A DNA stretch of 64,000 bases from Candidatus Gastranaerophilales bacterium (GCA_944324435.1 CALUWH010000004.1:1-64000); one strand, 5' to 3'; positions 33,969-42,501 are shown, numbered from the stretch's first letter. Made by a program: numbers and translations. Notes: generated by a model from the letters alone, not told the origin.

Positions 33969-34805
33969 TTATATTTTAACTAACTTATTTTTCAATATTT
34001 GTGCGACTTTTGTATGGACAGCATGCCCTGCTTCCTTTACTAATATTTGGGCTCTCATATTAAGAGGGGAAACTCCTGTGAGGTACAAATCCCCAATTAA
34101 ATCCAGTATTTTATGTTTTACAGGCTCAAGTTCAGAACGTAATTCGGTTGTGTAACCTTCGTCCTTTAAGCCCACTGTATTATCAATCGTTACACCTTTT
34201 GCAAAACCCAGCATCTGGAATTTTTTAAGATCTTTATAGAACCCGAAAGTTCTTGCCTCAATGATTTCATCAAGGTTGTTATTATCCATCGTAACCCATC
34301 TTTGGCGTAAGTCAGGATGGTCGTAATTAACTGCATAAGTTATTCTTAACTCTTTGTCAGGAAGAATCACAAGGCTGGTCTTACCATTAAGGTAATATAC
34401 AGGCTCGCTTACTGTATAAAGGTCATTATTTACCCCATCAATACCCGCTTGTTTGAATAATTCAACCCAAACTTTAGAGCTGCCGTCTAAGATAGGCATT
34501 TCCGTTTCAGAAAGGTATACGTCAATAGAGTCAATACCGCAGATTGCACAGGCTGCAATAAAGTGTTCGCATAGCATTACTTTGTATTTATAATCACCGA
34601 GTAGAGTTCTGTGCTCCTTACTGCAAAGGGTTACACAGTGCTCTGTCGAATACAAATTTTCTATGCAGACATTAAACGGAATATCAGAGCCTTTGGAAAA
34701 TATTCTGATATTACCGCCTCTGGACGGCTTTATAAGCACATCACAATTACGGTTTTTCATTAAAGATTTTCCAAATGTCTTTATTTCGTTCTTTATTGTA
34801 ACCAT
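33969..34805 (-). CDS. lpxC: UDP-3-O-acyl-N-acetylglucosamine deacetylase
   Basis: A 278-residue zinc enzyme. Zn ligands are His81 (in C-E-H-F-I-A-A), His231 and Asp235 (in H-K-I-L-D-L-I-G-D), with Glu80 as general base and the late His in G-H-A-V-H. It performs the committed step of lipid A synthesis. AAGG lies upstream of the ATG. It is 12 bp after lpxD and 11 bp before fabZ. It is slightly shorter than the E. coli protein but complete. Confidence 0.97.
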   Translation of the reverse strand: MVTIKNEIKTFGKSLMKNRNCDVLIKPSRGGNIRIFSKGSDIPFNVCIENLYSTEHCVTLCSKEHRTLLGDYKYKVMLCEHFIAACAICGIDSIDVYLSETEMPILDGSSKVWVELFKQAGIDGVNNDLYTVSEPVYYLNGKTSLVILPDKELRITYAVNYDHPDLRQRWVTMDNNNLDEIIEARTFGFYKDLKKFQMLGFAKGVTIDNTVGLKDEGYTTELRSELEPVKHKILDLIGDLYLTGVSPLNMRAQILVKEAGHAVHTKVAQILKNKLVKI

Positions 34806-34817
34806 TTATTGACCTTT

Positions 34818-35918
34818 CTAGTGTTTTTCAGCCCCGACGCTTTCTTCAAAAGAGCGTAACAGCGGTTCGTATTTTTTGAACTTAGCTATCAAATCGCCGG
34901 CGTCTTTCATTATTTTAAGCTGTTTGATAAATTCTTTTCTCGGAACAGCAGGAGCGCCAACTACAATAGATTTTGCAGGGAAACTCTTAGTAACACCTGA
35001 TTGAGCTGCAATAATTGTATCATCACCGATGCTGATATGATCAGCAAGTCCGGCCTGACCTGCTATAACAACTCTGTCGCCGATTACACAGCTTCCTGCA
35101 ATACCAACTTGAGATACTATCATGCAGCCTTTTCCGATACGGCAGTTATGGCCAATCATTACGAGGTCATCAATTTTTGTGTTGTCGCCGACGGTGGTAT
35201 TTTCTATTGTACCTCTGTCAATTGCAGTATTTGCACCAATTTCAACGTTATTACCGATTTCAACTGATCCGATTGAAGGTATTTTAAATATTACTTGTTC
35301 AACGTCATTTCCCTTAATTTCGCCGTCTTTTCTTGCTTGTTCAATGTTATTAGGATTTTCTGTAACAAAGCTAAATCCGTCAGCGCCCAGAGATACGCCG
35401 TGGTGAAGAATAACCTTGTTTCCGACTTTAACTCTATCTCCTACGCATACAGCAGGGTGGAAGAAACAGTCTGCACCGATTATTGCACCGTTTCCAATAT
35501 ATCCGTTTGCAAGAATTTTTGTATTGTTTCCGATTTGTGCGTTTTCACCTATTACTACATTTGGCCCCAATGAAACATTTTCGCCGATTTTTGCAGAAGG
35601 ATGAACAACTGCAGTCGGGTGAATGCCGGAATTTACATGCGGCTCTTCATAGAACATTGATATAAGTTTCATCATAGCCAAACGAGGACGTTCAACTTCA
35701 ATCGTAGAAAATCCGTCTATATTAACTCCCAAAGGAACAAGAGCAGCTTTTGCTTTTGTAGAGCTTAAGTTTGCAATCTCTTCTTCTCCAAGAGCAAGCG
35801 CTAATGTATTTTCATCTGCCAGAAGCGGAGGCGCTATTCTTGTGATGGCAACATCTTTTGCCTTTGAAAGCATTCCGCCGGTAATTTGTGCTATCTGTTC
35901 CAATGTGAAAGTTTTCAT
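34818..35918 (-). CDS. lpxD: UDP-3-O-acylglucosamine N-acyltransferase
   Basis: A 366-residue protein with an N-terminal uridine-binding domain (about 1-100), then a left-handed beta-helix of many hexapeptide repeats (I-G-x-N/G). The active-site region L-H-H-G-V-S-L-G-A-D-G-F lies near 175-190. It adds the second acyl chain in lipid A synthesis. AAAGGAG precedes the ATG. The C-terminal helical extension is longer than the E. coli one by some twenty residues. Confidence 0.96.
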   Translation of the reverse strand: MKTFTLEQIAQITGGMLSKAKDVAITRIAPPLLADENTLALALGEEEIANLSSTKAKAALVPLGVNIDGFSTIEVERPRLAMMKLISMFYEEPHVNSGIHPTAVVHPSAKIGENVSLGPNVVIGENAQIGNNTKILANGYIGNGAIIGADCFFHPAVCVGDRVKVGNKVILHHGVSLGADGFSFVTENPNNIEQARKDGEIKGNDVEQVIFKIPSIGSVEIGNNVEIGANTAIDRGTIENTTVGDNTKIDDLVMIGHNCRIGKGCMIVSQVGIAGSCVIGDRVVIAGQAGLADHISIGDDTIIAAQSGVTKSFPAKSIVVGAPAVPRKEFIKQLKIMKDAGDLIAKFKKYEPLLRSFEESVGAEKH

Positions 35919-35933
35919 AGTACACTCCTTTAT

Positions 35934-36401
35934 TTATCCTACACACTTATTTATAACATTTGTTGTTGACTTTCCCTGAACAAAGTCTATGAACACTACT
36001 TTTATATTATTTTTTATAACTACATCTCGTTCGGGCAAAGTCTCCAAAGAGTAGTCTGCACCTTTTGTATAGATATCAGGTTTTATAGCTTCCAGCAGTT
36101 TTGCCGGTGACTTCTCTTCAAATAATACCACATAATCAACACATATCAAAGCATTTAATATTTCTGCTCTGTCCTGCTCGCAATTTATTGGTCTGTTTTC
36201 GCCTTTTATCATCTTTACTGACTTGTCTGAATTAAGCATAACTATTGAATAGTCTGCAAGAGACTTTGTCTTTTGAAGATATCTGACATGCCCGACATGG
36301 AGGATATCAAAGCAGCCATTCGTAGCAGCAAATGTCTTGCCCTCTGCCTGACCGTTTCTTACAATATTGATTATTTCTTCTTGTGAGACCAGTTTTCCCA
36401 A
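35934..36401 (-). CDS. rfaE2: D-glycero-beta-D-manno-heptose 1-phosphate adenylyltransferase (HldE C-terminal type)
   Basis: A 155-residue nucleotidyltransferase with G-C-F-D-I-L-H-V-G-H (29-38), K-G-A-D-Y and the final S-T-T-N-V-I. This matches the stand-alone C-terminal half of HldE, which makes ADP-heptose. The kinase half and other heptose genes are not nearby. Glycerol-3-phosphate cytidylyltransferase shares the H-x-G-H motif, but K-G-A-D-Y favours the heptose enzyme. It lies between a small unknown gene and lpxD. Confidence 0.88.
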   Translation of the reverse strand: MGKLVSQEEIINIVRNGQAEGKTFAATNGCFDILHVGHVRYLQKTKSLADYSIVMLNSDKSVKMIKGENRPINCEQDRAEILNALICVDYVVLFEEKSPAKLLEAIKPDIYTKGADYSLETLPERDVVIKNNIKVVFIDFVQGKSTTNVINKCVG

Positions 36402-36407
36402 AAATTC

Positions 36408-36611
36408 CTACCTTTTCATTTGATCTATGCTTACTTGAATCTTATCTTTAATTCTTTCAAACGAGTCTGAATTAGTTTCTAAAAAAAACTTCTTTTCTAT
36501 TGGCATTTCTTTAGGTAAAACTCCTGAATGTTCTGCCATTTGCTTTGCTTTTTTTATTTTTCTATCAGTCGGTTTAATCGAAATATTTGCTGCAATCTTC
36601 TTTATATTCAT
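36408..36611 (-). CDS. Small basic protein in the DAP/LPS operon
   Basis: A 67-residue protein, Lys-rich and helical, with no known domain. AAGGGG lies 8 nt before the ATG. Gaps to its neighbours are 11 and 6 bp, which supports a real gene translated with asd and the heptose enzyme. Function unknown. Confidence 0.6.
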   Translation of the reverse strand: MNIKKIAANISIKPTDRKIKKAKQMAEHSGVLPKEMPIEKKFFLETNSDSFERIKDKIQVSIDQMKR

Positions 36612-36622
36612 AATCTGTCCCC

Positions 36623-37639
36623 TTAAAACAATTGCATTTCAATAACTTTTTTGCATAATCTTACCGTATTTAAAGCTGCACCTATTCTAAGATTATCAGC
36701 AACACACCAGAGAGATATACCGTTATTGAAAGCCAGATTCTTTCTTATACGTCCGACAAATACCGGATCAACTCCGCTTGCATCACGTGTTGTCGGATAT
36801 TCATAATTTTCAGGATTATCGATTACCTTAACCCCAAAAGAATTACTCAAAATTTCTCTTACTTCATCCGGAGTTATGTTCTTTTCAAATTCTATATCAA
36901 CAGCCTCACTATGACCGTTAAATACCGGCACTCTCGCTGCCGTACAAGAAATAGGGGTGTCATCGCTCAGGTGAAGAATTTTCTTAGTCTCATTGACAAC
37001 TTTCATCTCTTCTTTTGTATACCCATTATCGCAAAAGACGTCTATTTGAGGAATAACATTGAATGAAATTGGCTTTTTGAAGCATTTATTTTCAAAAGGT
37101 TTGCCCTCAAGATTAGCGATAGTATCTTCTCTCAATTCATTAATAGCTGCAAGCCCGGCTCCTGAAACAGCTTGATACGTAGACACAATTAATCGTTTAA
37201 TTTTGGCGATTTCATTAAGAGGCTTTAAAACAAGCATTAGTTGAGAAGTCGAACAATTCGGATTTGCAATAATTCCCTTATGCTTGCGCAAATCATCGTC
37301 ATTTACACCAGCAATAACAAGCGGCACGTCTTTTTCCATCCTAAAAGCAGAAGAATTATCAATAATAACTCCGCCTCGTTTTACAATCTCAGGCGCGAAT
37401 TTTAAACTTGTAGAACCGCCGGCTGACGCCATAACGATATCAACATCATCAAAAACTTCCGGCACCGCTTCAATTACCGTGTATTCTTTGCCTTGAAAAT
37501 TAATCTTTGTTCCTGCACTTTTTGCGCTTGATAAAAATTTAATACTTTCAAACTCTACATTGAGCTCATCTGTAATCTTTGTAATCTCTCTTCCGACTAC
37601 ACCTGTCGCACCTAAAATTGCAATTCTTGGTTTTCTCAT
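36623..37639 (-). CDS. asd: Aspartate-semialdehyde dehydrogenase
   Basis: A 338-residue protein. The NADP site G-A-T-G-V-V-G is at 10-16 and catalytic Cys129 is in N-P-N-C-S-T-S-Q-L. A helper block (S-G-A-G near 165) and the late H-S-E are also present. It reduces aspartyl phosphate to the semialdehyde feeding lysine/DAP, threonine and methionine. AGGAGAAG precedes the ATG. It is 8 bp downstream of dapB. Confidence 0.97.
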   Translation of the reverse strand: MRKPRIAILGATGVVGREITKITDELNVEFESIKFLSSAKSAGTKINFQGKEYTVIEAVPEVFDDVDIVMASAGGSTSLKFAPEIVKRGGVIIDNSSAFRMEKDVPLVIAGVNDDDLRKHKGIIANPNCSTSQLMLVLKPLNEIAKIKRLIVSTYQAVSGAGLAAINELREDTIANLEGKPFENKCFKKPISFNVIPQIDVFCDNGYTKEEMKVVNETKKILHLSDDTPISCTAARVPVFNGHSEAVDIEFEKNITPDEVREILSNSFGVKVIDNPENYEYPTTRDASGVDPVFVGRIRKNLAFNNGISLWCVADNLRIGAALNTVRLCKKVIEMQLF

Positions 37640-37647
37640 GTCTTCTC

Positions 37648-38394
37648 CTATAGTATGTTCTCAAGGCCGTATATAAACTCTTTATGTGTATTAATATATC
37701 TTGTTGCAAGCAGAACACCATCCATATAGCATTCTCTATTCATTGAATCATGTCTTATTGTAAGTATCTGTCCGCTTGCTCCGAATAAAACCTCCTGAGA
37801 AGCTATATATCCGGGCATACGCACCGAGTGAATATGTATATTATTATATGATACACCGCCTCGGGCACCTTTTATTGTCTCAACTTCCGGACAATTACCG
37901 GATGTAAAATCGGGGTTCTCTTGTGCCATCATTAAAGCAGTCTTTACGGAAGTTCCGGACGGAGCATCTTTTTTCTGATTATGATGAAGTTCTATAATCT
38001 CCGCGTTTTTAAAATATTTAGAAGCCATCTGGGCAAATTTCATCATTAATACCGCACCAGTGGAGAAGTTTGGTGCAATAAGACAGCCGGTCTTTTCACT
38101 TTCTGAAAGAGACTTCAGTTCACTAATCTGTTCATCGCTCAGACCTGTTGTTCCTATAACTATAGGGATTTGATTATTTAAGCAGTACAAAGCGTTTTCA
38201 TATATTGATTTGGGCTGTGTAAAGTCTATCAACACATCGATATTTACGGAATCTTTAGCCTCTTTTATTGAAGCAAACTGACCGTCAAGAATATCAATTT
38301 TGGCAACAAGAGACATGTCCTCTGCATTAGTGACCGCCCTAACTACCTCCTGCCCCATCTTTCCGTTTGCGCCGCACACTGCAACATTAATCAT
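37648..38394 (-). CDS. dapB: 4-hydroxy-tetrahydrodipicolinate reductase
   Basis: A 248-residue protein with nucleotide site G-A-N-G-K-M-G-Q-E near 9 and the catalytic region E-L-H-H-N-Q-K-K-D-A-P-S-G-T near 138-151. It is the second dedicated step of DAP synthesis, needed for peptidoglycan and lysine. GGGAGG precedes the ATG. It heads a seven-gene minus-strand operon ending at fabZ. dapA is not in the window. Confidence 0.96.
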   Translation of the reverse strand: MINVAVCGANGKMGQEVVRAVTNAEDMSLVAKIDILDGQFASIKEAKDSVNIDVLIDFTQPKSIYENALYCLNNQIPIVIGTTGLSDEQISELKSLSESEKTGCLIAPNFSTGAVLMMKFAQMASKYFKNAEIIELHHNQKKDAPSGTSVKTALMMAQENPDFTSGNCPEVETIKGARGGVSYNNIHIHSVRMPGYIASQEVLFGASGQILTIRHDSMNRECYMDGVLLATRYINTHKEFIYGLENIL

Positions 38395-38548
38395 TCTTTA
38401 TCCTCCCATAAAGCATAAAAGAATTATACAATAAATAAAATTTGAATAAAAGTTTATATTAAGATTTCAAATTATTAAGATTTGTAACAATATTATATAT
38501 TTTAGATATATTAGTGTTATAAAAAACTTGATTGTGGAATATATAAAG

Positions 38549-38630
38549 TATAATCTCTTTTCTTTATTTTCTCCTCCACTCCTTTATCTAACGTGAGTTA
38601 ATGCCGCAACAGATTGCGGCTTTTCGTTTG
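38549..38630 (+). ncRNA. Candidate small RNA with CU-rich body and terminator
   Basis: A TATAAT (38549-38554) with a weak upstream TTGATT is followed by a pyrimidine-rich stretch containing CTCCTCC. Then comes a GC stem GCCGCAA-CAGA-TTGCGGC (38603-38620) with a TTTTCGTTTGTT tail. The transcript would be about 65-70 nt. No plus-strand gene precedes the terminator, which is why an RNA gene is suspected. The CTCCTCC could pair with Shine-Dalgarno sequences. Prediction only. Confidence 0.4.
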
Positions 38631-38641
38631 TTAGGGATAAA

Positions 38642-39925
38642 TTATTCAAAGCGTTTGAAAATAACATCAATATTTTTAAGATAATCATTAACATCAAAAC
38701 AGGATTCAATTTCTTCGGCTGATAGGTTAACTTCTCTATCTTCCATCAACTCCTGCTTAAAATTACCCCCATTTAAGGCATTTAAAGCGTGTTTTTGAAC
38801 AATTCTATATGCGTCTTCCCTTGTATGCCCTTTTTCAATTAGGTTAAGCAAAACCTTCTGAGAATACACTATACCGCCATACAGATGAGTATTTTTAAGC
38901 ATATTGTCTTGATGAACTACAAGGTTTTTCATAACGCTGCAGAACCTGTGAAGCATAAAATCTATAAGAATCAAAGAGTCTGGAAATATAATCCTTTCAG
39001 CAGAGCTGTGAGAAATATCTCTTTCATGCCAAAGATTAATATTTTCGAATGCCGCAAGCGCATTTGAGCGTACAACCCTTGCAAGTCCGCATAAATTCTC
39101 GCATAAAACAGGGTTTTTCTTATGCGGCATAGCTGATGAGCCCTTTTGATGAACACCAAAACCTTCTTCAACCTCTCTAACCTCTGTTTTCTGTAAATGT
39201 CTTATTTCTGTTGCAAACTGTTCTATAAGACTTGCTATAAGAGCCAAAGAGGCCATAAATTTTGCGTGTCTGTCTCTTGATATAATTTGTGTTGAAATTT
39301 TAGCGCTCTTTAAGCCCAGCTCTTTGCAAGCTATTTCTTCAACATCCGGAGGAATGTTGCTGTAAGTTCCAACCGGGCCGGATATTTGTCCGACTGTAAT
39401 TTCTTCTAAAGCAGCTTTAAAGCTTTCATTCGCACGAGTAATTTCATCCAGCCAGTTCAGAAGTTTAAACCCAAATGTCGTGACTTCTGCATGAACCCCA
39501 TGAGAGCGTCCTATGCAAACAGTATTTTTATACTTGAAAGCAAGTTCTTTAAGAACATCTATAAGTTCTGCCAAGTCTTTTAATATAATTTCTGAGCTGT
39601 CTTTTATCTGCAAAGCAAACGCTGTATCTATAACATCAGAGCTTGTCATGCCCATGTGCATATATTTCGCGTTTTCAGCGCCCAAAGATTCGTTAACCGC
39701 CGTTAAAAACGCTATGACATCATGACGAACTTCCCGCTCAATTTCATCAATTCTTTCTACCGTAAAAGATGCCTTCTCTCGTATTTCCCTTAAATTTTCA
39801 CCGGGAATAACACCCAGTTGATAATAAGCCTCACAAACAGCCAATTCTACTTTTAAATAATACGCAAACTTGACTTCTAAATCCCAAATCTTTTTTATTT
39901 CTTCTCTTGAATATCTCTCAATCAT
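38642..39925 (-). CDS. purB: Adenylosuccinate lyase
   Basis: About 427 residues, fumarase/aspartase superfamily. The signature S-S-A-M-P-H-K-K-N-P is near 260, and the middle T-S-S-D-V-I-D-T and R-S-H-G-V-H-A blocks are present. It acts twice in purine synthesis. A TTG at 39940 is in frame, but ATG 39925 gives M-I-E-R-Y-S, the usual start, and lies 6 nt after a perfect TATAAT; the upstream TTG would run through the promoter. The gene appears leaderless. Confidence 0.96.
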   Translation of the reverse strand: MIERYSREEIKKIWDLEVKFAYYLKVELAVCEAYYQLGVIPGENLREIREKASFTVERIDEIEREVRHDVIAFLTAVNESLGAENAKYMHMGMTSSDVIDTAFALQIKDSSEIILKDLAELIDVLKELAFKYKNTVCIGRSHGVHAEVTTFGFKLLNWLDEITRANESFKAALEEITVGQISGPVGTYSNIPPDVEEIACKELGLKSAKISTQIISRDRHAKFMASLALIASLIEQFATEIRHLQKTEVREVEEGFGVHQKGSSAMPHKKNPVLCENLCGLARVVRSNALAAFENINLWHERDISHSSAERIIFPDSLILIDFMLHRFCSVMKNLVVHQDNMLKNTHLYGGIVYSQKVLLNLIEKGHTREDAYRIVQKHALNALNGGNFKQELMEDREVNLSAEEIESCFDVNDYLKNIDVIFKRFE

Positions 39926-39931
39926 AAAATC

Positions 39932-39937
39932 ATTATA
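39932..39937 (-). promoter_or_regulatory. Leaderless promoter -10 box of purB
   Basis: Minus-strand TATAAT, then 6 nt, then ATG at 39925. No good -35 is visible: the region upstream is occupied by the terminator of the preceding gene (39943-39969). Confidence 0.65.
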
Positions 39938-39942
39938 CAATA

Positions 39943-39969
39943 AAAAAGGAAGGCATAACCTTCCTTTTT
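39943..39969 (-). terminator. Terminator after the small coiled-coil gene pair
   Basis: A GGAAGG/CCTTCC stem with a small loop is flanked by A and T runs. It lies 3 bp after the stop of the gene at 39973 and directly before the purB promoter. Confidence 0.85.
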
Positions 39970-39972
39970 CGA

Positions 39973-40326
39973 TTAATCATTATTAAACAATGACTTCCAA
40001 AAGTTTGTTTCAGCCTCAATAGCGTTTTTTGTATTTTCCCTTCTTGCTTGAGCTTCCTTTTGTTTCTTTTTCAAAGCTTTTTCACGTTCTTTCTGCTGTT
40101 TTTTTATAGCTTTTTGTCTTTCCTTTTGTTGTTTTTCATACTGAGCTTGTCTTGCTTCTCTTGCTTTCCTCTGAGCCTCAGCTTGAGAATTTAGCTCTTT
40201 TTCCTTTGATGTAATTGGTGAAATTAAATTATCAACAAATTTTTCAACACGTGATTCTGCAGCGTTTACTGCCATTGAAGAAGTTAAAATAGCTATTATT
40301 GCCGCTGTAAGAAACTTTTTCATCAA
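39973..40326 (-). CDS. Small secreted coiled-coil protein, paralogue B
   Basis: A 117-residue protein. A signal peptide (about 1-22, ending V-N-A-A) is followed by E-S-R-V-E-K-F-V-D-N-L-I-S-P-I-T. A long K/Q/R/E-rich helix covers 45-100, with an aromatic end (N-F-W-K-S-L-F). It is clearly related to the gene immediately upstream (40338). AAAGGATTG precedes the ATG. No known family; it resembles small periplasmic helical proteins in general shape only. Confidence 0.65.
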   Translation of the reverse strand: MMKKFLTAAIIAILTSSMAVNAAESRVEKFVDNLISPITSKEKELNSQAEAQRKAREARQAQYEKQQKERQKAIKKQQKEREKALKKKQKEAQARRENTKNAIEAETNFWKSLFNND

Positions 40327-40337
40327 TTCAATCCTTT

Positions 40338-40652
40338 CTATTTCTTAATCATATTATTCCAGTAGTCTTTTTCTGCCTGGATAGCATCTTTGGTTGCTTG
40401 TCTTCTTGCTTGAGCTTCTTTTCTTTGTTGTTCCATTTTTGCTTGTCTTTCAGCCTGTTGTTTTTTATACTCAGCCTGCTTCTGCTCATTAGCCTTTTGT
40501 TGAGCTTCCATCTTAGAATTAAATTCTTTTTCTTTGTCTGTTATCGGAGAAAGTTTTTTGTTTACGTAGTTTTCTAATCTAGACTCAGCAGCTGTTGCGG
40601 CAAGCGATGCTGTTAATGCAATAACTGCAAACATTGTAAGTAATTTTTTCAT
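40338..40652 (-). CDS. Small secreted coiled-coil protein, paralogue A
   Basis: A 104-residue protein: signal peptide, then E-S-R-L-E-N-Y-V-N-K-K-L-S-P-I-T-D-K-E-K-E-F-N-S, then a Q/K/A/E-rich helix and a Y-W-N-N-M end. It shares the S-R-x-E-x-x-V and S-P-I-T-x-K-E-K-E-x-N-S blocks with its neighbour, so the two are a tandem duplication. AAAGGAG precedes the ATG. Function unknown. Confidence 0.65.
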   Translation of the reverse strand: MKKLLTMFAVIALTASLAATAAESRLENYVNKKLSPITDKEKEFNSKMEAQQKANEQKQAEYKKQQAERQAKMEQQRKEAQARRQATKDAIQAEKDYWNNMIKK

Positions 40653-40712
40653 TATAAAACTCCTTTCTTTTGCGTATAATGAATTTTAAAACACATTTTT
40701 TTATTTTTCAAG

Positions 40713-40727
40713 TATAATGAAATTATG
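40713..40727 (+). promoter_or_regulatory. Leaderless promoter of the WecG/TagA-type gene
   Basis: TATAAT at 40713-40718, 6 nt, then ATG at 40725. There is no Shine-Dalgarno and no clear -35. Confidence 0.6.
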
Positions 40728-41444
40728 GGTGTTGAATTACTGGGTCTTAATATTGATAACTATACGTTTGAAGAAGCTATTACTACCGCAAAGGAATTAA
40801 TTGACGGTCATAAGGTTTCTCAGGTTGTAACTATTAATCCTGAAATGTTTCAGACTGCTGAAAAAGACCCAAATTTTGCGAATATAATCAAAGAAGCGGA
40901 AATGGTTATTCCTGACGGTGTCGGGGTTAAAATAGCACTAAAATTAACGGGGAAAGATGTAGCAAGAATTCCGGGAATTGATTTTGCTAAAAGACTGCTT
41001 AAAGAAGCCGCCTCCAGTGGGATTCCGGTTGCTATTGTCGGCTCAAAAGAGGAAGTGATAACAAAAGCAGTAACTAATCTTCAAAAAGAAATTAGTGGGC
41101 TAAATATAGTGTATTACCATAATGGGTATTTTAATAACGACGAAGAAATTTATAATGAACTTAAAGCAAAATCGCCTAAACTTATTCTTGTTGCACTAGG
41201 TTCACCAAAGCAGGAGCAATTTATTTATAATGCCAAAAAGCTTCTGAACCCAGCGCTTATGATTGGAGTTGGCGGCAGCCTTGATGTTTGGTCAGGATAT
41301 GTCAAAAGAGCACCTAAAATATTCCAAATTTTAGGTTTGGAGTGGTTATATAGAACAATATCTCAGCCATCCAGATTTAAGAGAATATTTCCAACGCTTC
41401 CCTTGTTTTTGATTAAGGTACTCAGCAGTAATAATAAGATATAG
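40725..41444 (+). CDS. WecG/TagA/CpsF family glycosyltransferase
   Basis: A 239-residue GT26 enzyme. Marks are T-I-N-P-E-M-F near 38, P-D-G-V-G-V-K near 62, G-S-K-E-E-V, and A-L-G-S-P-K-Q-E near 163. Such enzymes transfer ManNAc-type sugars to undecaprenyl-linked GlcNAc in polymer synthesis. The sugar cannot be told from sequence. It is followed 21 bp later by the transketolase gene; the leaderless promoter makes it the operon head. Confidence 0.9.
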   Translation: MGVELLGLNIDNYTFEEAITTAKELIDGHKVSQVVTINPEMFQTAEKDPNFANIIKEAEMVIPDGVGVKIALKLTGKDVARIPGIDFAKRLLKEAASSGIPVAIVGSKEEVITKAVTNLQKEISGLNIVYYHNGYFNNDEEIYNELKAKSPKLILVALGSPKQEQFIYNAKKLLNPALMIGVGGSLDVWSGYVKRAPKIFQILGLEWLYRTISQPSRFKRIFPTLPLFLIKVLSSNNKI

Positions 41445-41465
41445 AGGGGTAAATAGGGGTGAAAG

Positions 41466-42299
41466 ATGTTAACTGATACAGAAAAGAACGAGCTTAAAAA
41501 ATTTGCCAATGAAGTTAGAAAAAACATTGTAAAAATGGTTTACAATGCAAAATCAGGACATCCGGGAGGCTCTCTCTCTGGTGCTGATATTCTGACTGTA
41601 TTGTATGAAAAATCACTTAATATCCCTAAAGACTGGGATAAATCGCCTGATTTTGATAAAAGAGACAGATTTATTTTATCAAAAGGGCATGCATCACCTC
41701 TAATGTATTCTATTTTAGCAAACCACGGAATTATTAATAAAGATGAACTTATGACATTTAGGAAATTTAATTCCAAATTACAAGGACATCCGGCAAAAAA
41801 CTACATTCCAGGAATTGAAACATCAACAGGCTCTCTTGGGCAAGGTTTGTCCGTTGGCTGCGGAATGGCTTTGGGTTTAAAATTAAATAGCAATCCTGCA
41901 AATGTCGTTGTATATCTTGGTGATGGAGAGTTACAGGAAGGTTCTTGCTGGGAAGCTTTTATGCAGGCAGCACACAGAAAACTTGATAACCTTATTGCAA
42001 TAATTGACAGAAATGGATTGCAAATAGATGGAGAAACCGAAAAAGTCATGGCACTTGATAACCTTAATGATAAATTAAGGGCGTTCAATTGGGATGTAAT
42101 TGAAATTAACGGACACAATTTTGATGAAATATATTCTGCTATAGAAATGGCCAAAAAGTGCACAAAACCGTGCGCAATAATTGCTCATACAATAAAGGGC
42201 AAAGGTGTTTCATTTATGGAAAATCAGGCCTCATGGCATGGGAAAGCCCCAAATGAAGAACAGCTAAAACAAGCATTAAAGGAGCTCGGAGATGATTAA
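41466..42299 (+). CDS. Transketolase N-terminal subunit
   Basis: A 277-residue protein holding the thiamine-diphosphate pyrophosphate-binding half. It has G-H-P-G-G-S-L-S near 35, K-G-H-A-S-P near 77, and the metal motif G-D-G-E-L-Q-E-G near 155. Split transketolases need a C-terminal subunit, normally the next gene. Here the next gene is a short Cys-rich protein and no C-terminal subunit is in the window. AGGGG precedes the ATG. Confidence 0.9.
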   Translation: MLTDTEKNELKKFANEVRKNIVKMVYNAKSGHPGGSLSGADILTVLYEKSLNIPKDWDKSPDFDKRDRFILSKGHASPLMYSILANHGIINKDELMTFRKFNSKLQGHPAKNYIPGIETSTGSLGQGLSVGCGMALGLKLNSNPANVVVYLGDGELQEGSCWEAFMQAAHRKLDNLIAIIDRNGLQIDGETEKVMALDNLNDKLRAFNWDVIEINGHNFDEIYSAIEMAKKCTKPCAIIAHTIKGKGVSFMENQASWHGKAPNEEQLKQALKELGDD

Positions 42300-42498
42300 A
42301 ACCTGCCCATTTTCTTCAGCTAAAGAATGTAATAAAACCTGCCCTCTATATATTTCACCAGAGGACTTGAATGAATTTGTCACAGCAAGGCTCTCCAGCA
42401 TCGGCGTAATTGGGCGCACTGAAGGGGAGTGCTCGCTAAAAATGCTTGCTTTAAGCCAGAGCAGAATGGTTTTTGAAAAGACTAACACACGCGGCTAG
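42292..42498 (+). CDS. Small Cys-rich protein overlapping transketolase
   Basis: A 68-residue protein beginning M-I-K-T-C-P-F with the spacing C-x6-C-x3-C and a fourth Cys near residue 46 (E-C-S-L). This looks like a small metal-binding (Zn or Fe-S) module. It overlaps the transketolase gene by 8 bp, with GGAG about 8 nt before the ATG, which supports coupled translation. Similar short C-P-F-x-x-x-x-C-x-x-x-C proteins are common in anaerobes, without known function. Confidence 0.6.
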   Translation: MIKTCPFSSAKECNKTCPLYISPEDLNEFVTARLSSIGVIGRTEGECSLKMLALSQSRMVFEKTNTRG

Positions 42499-42501
42499 TT
42501 T

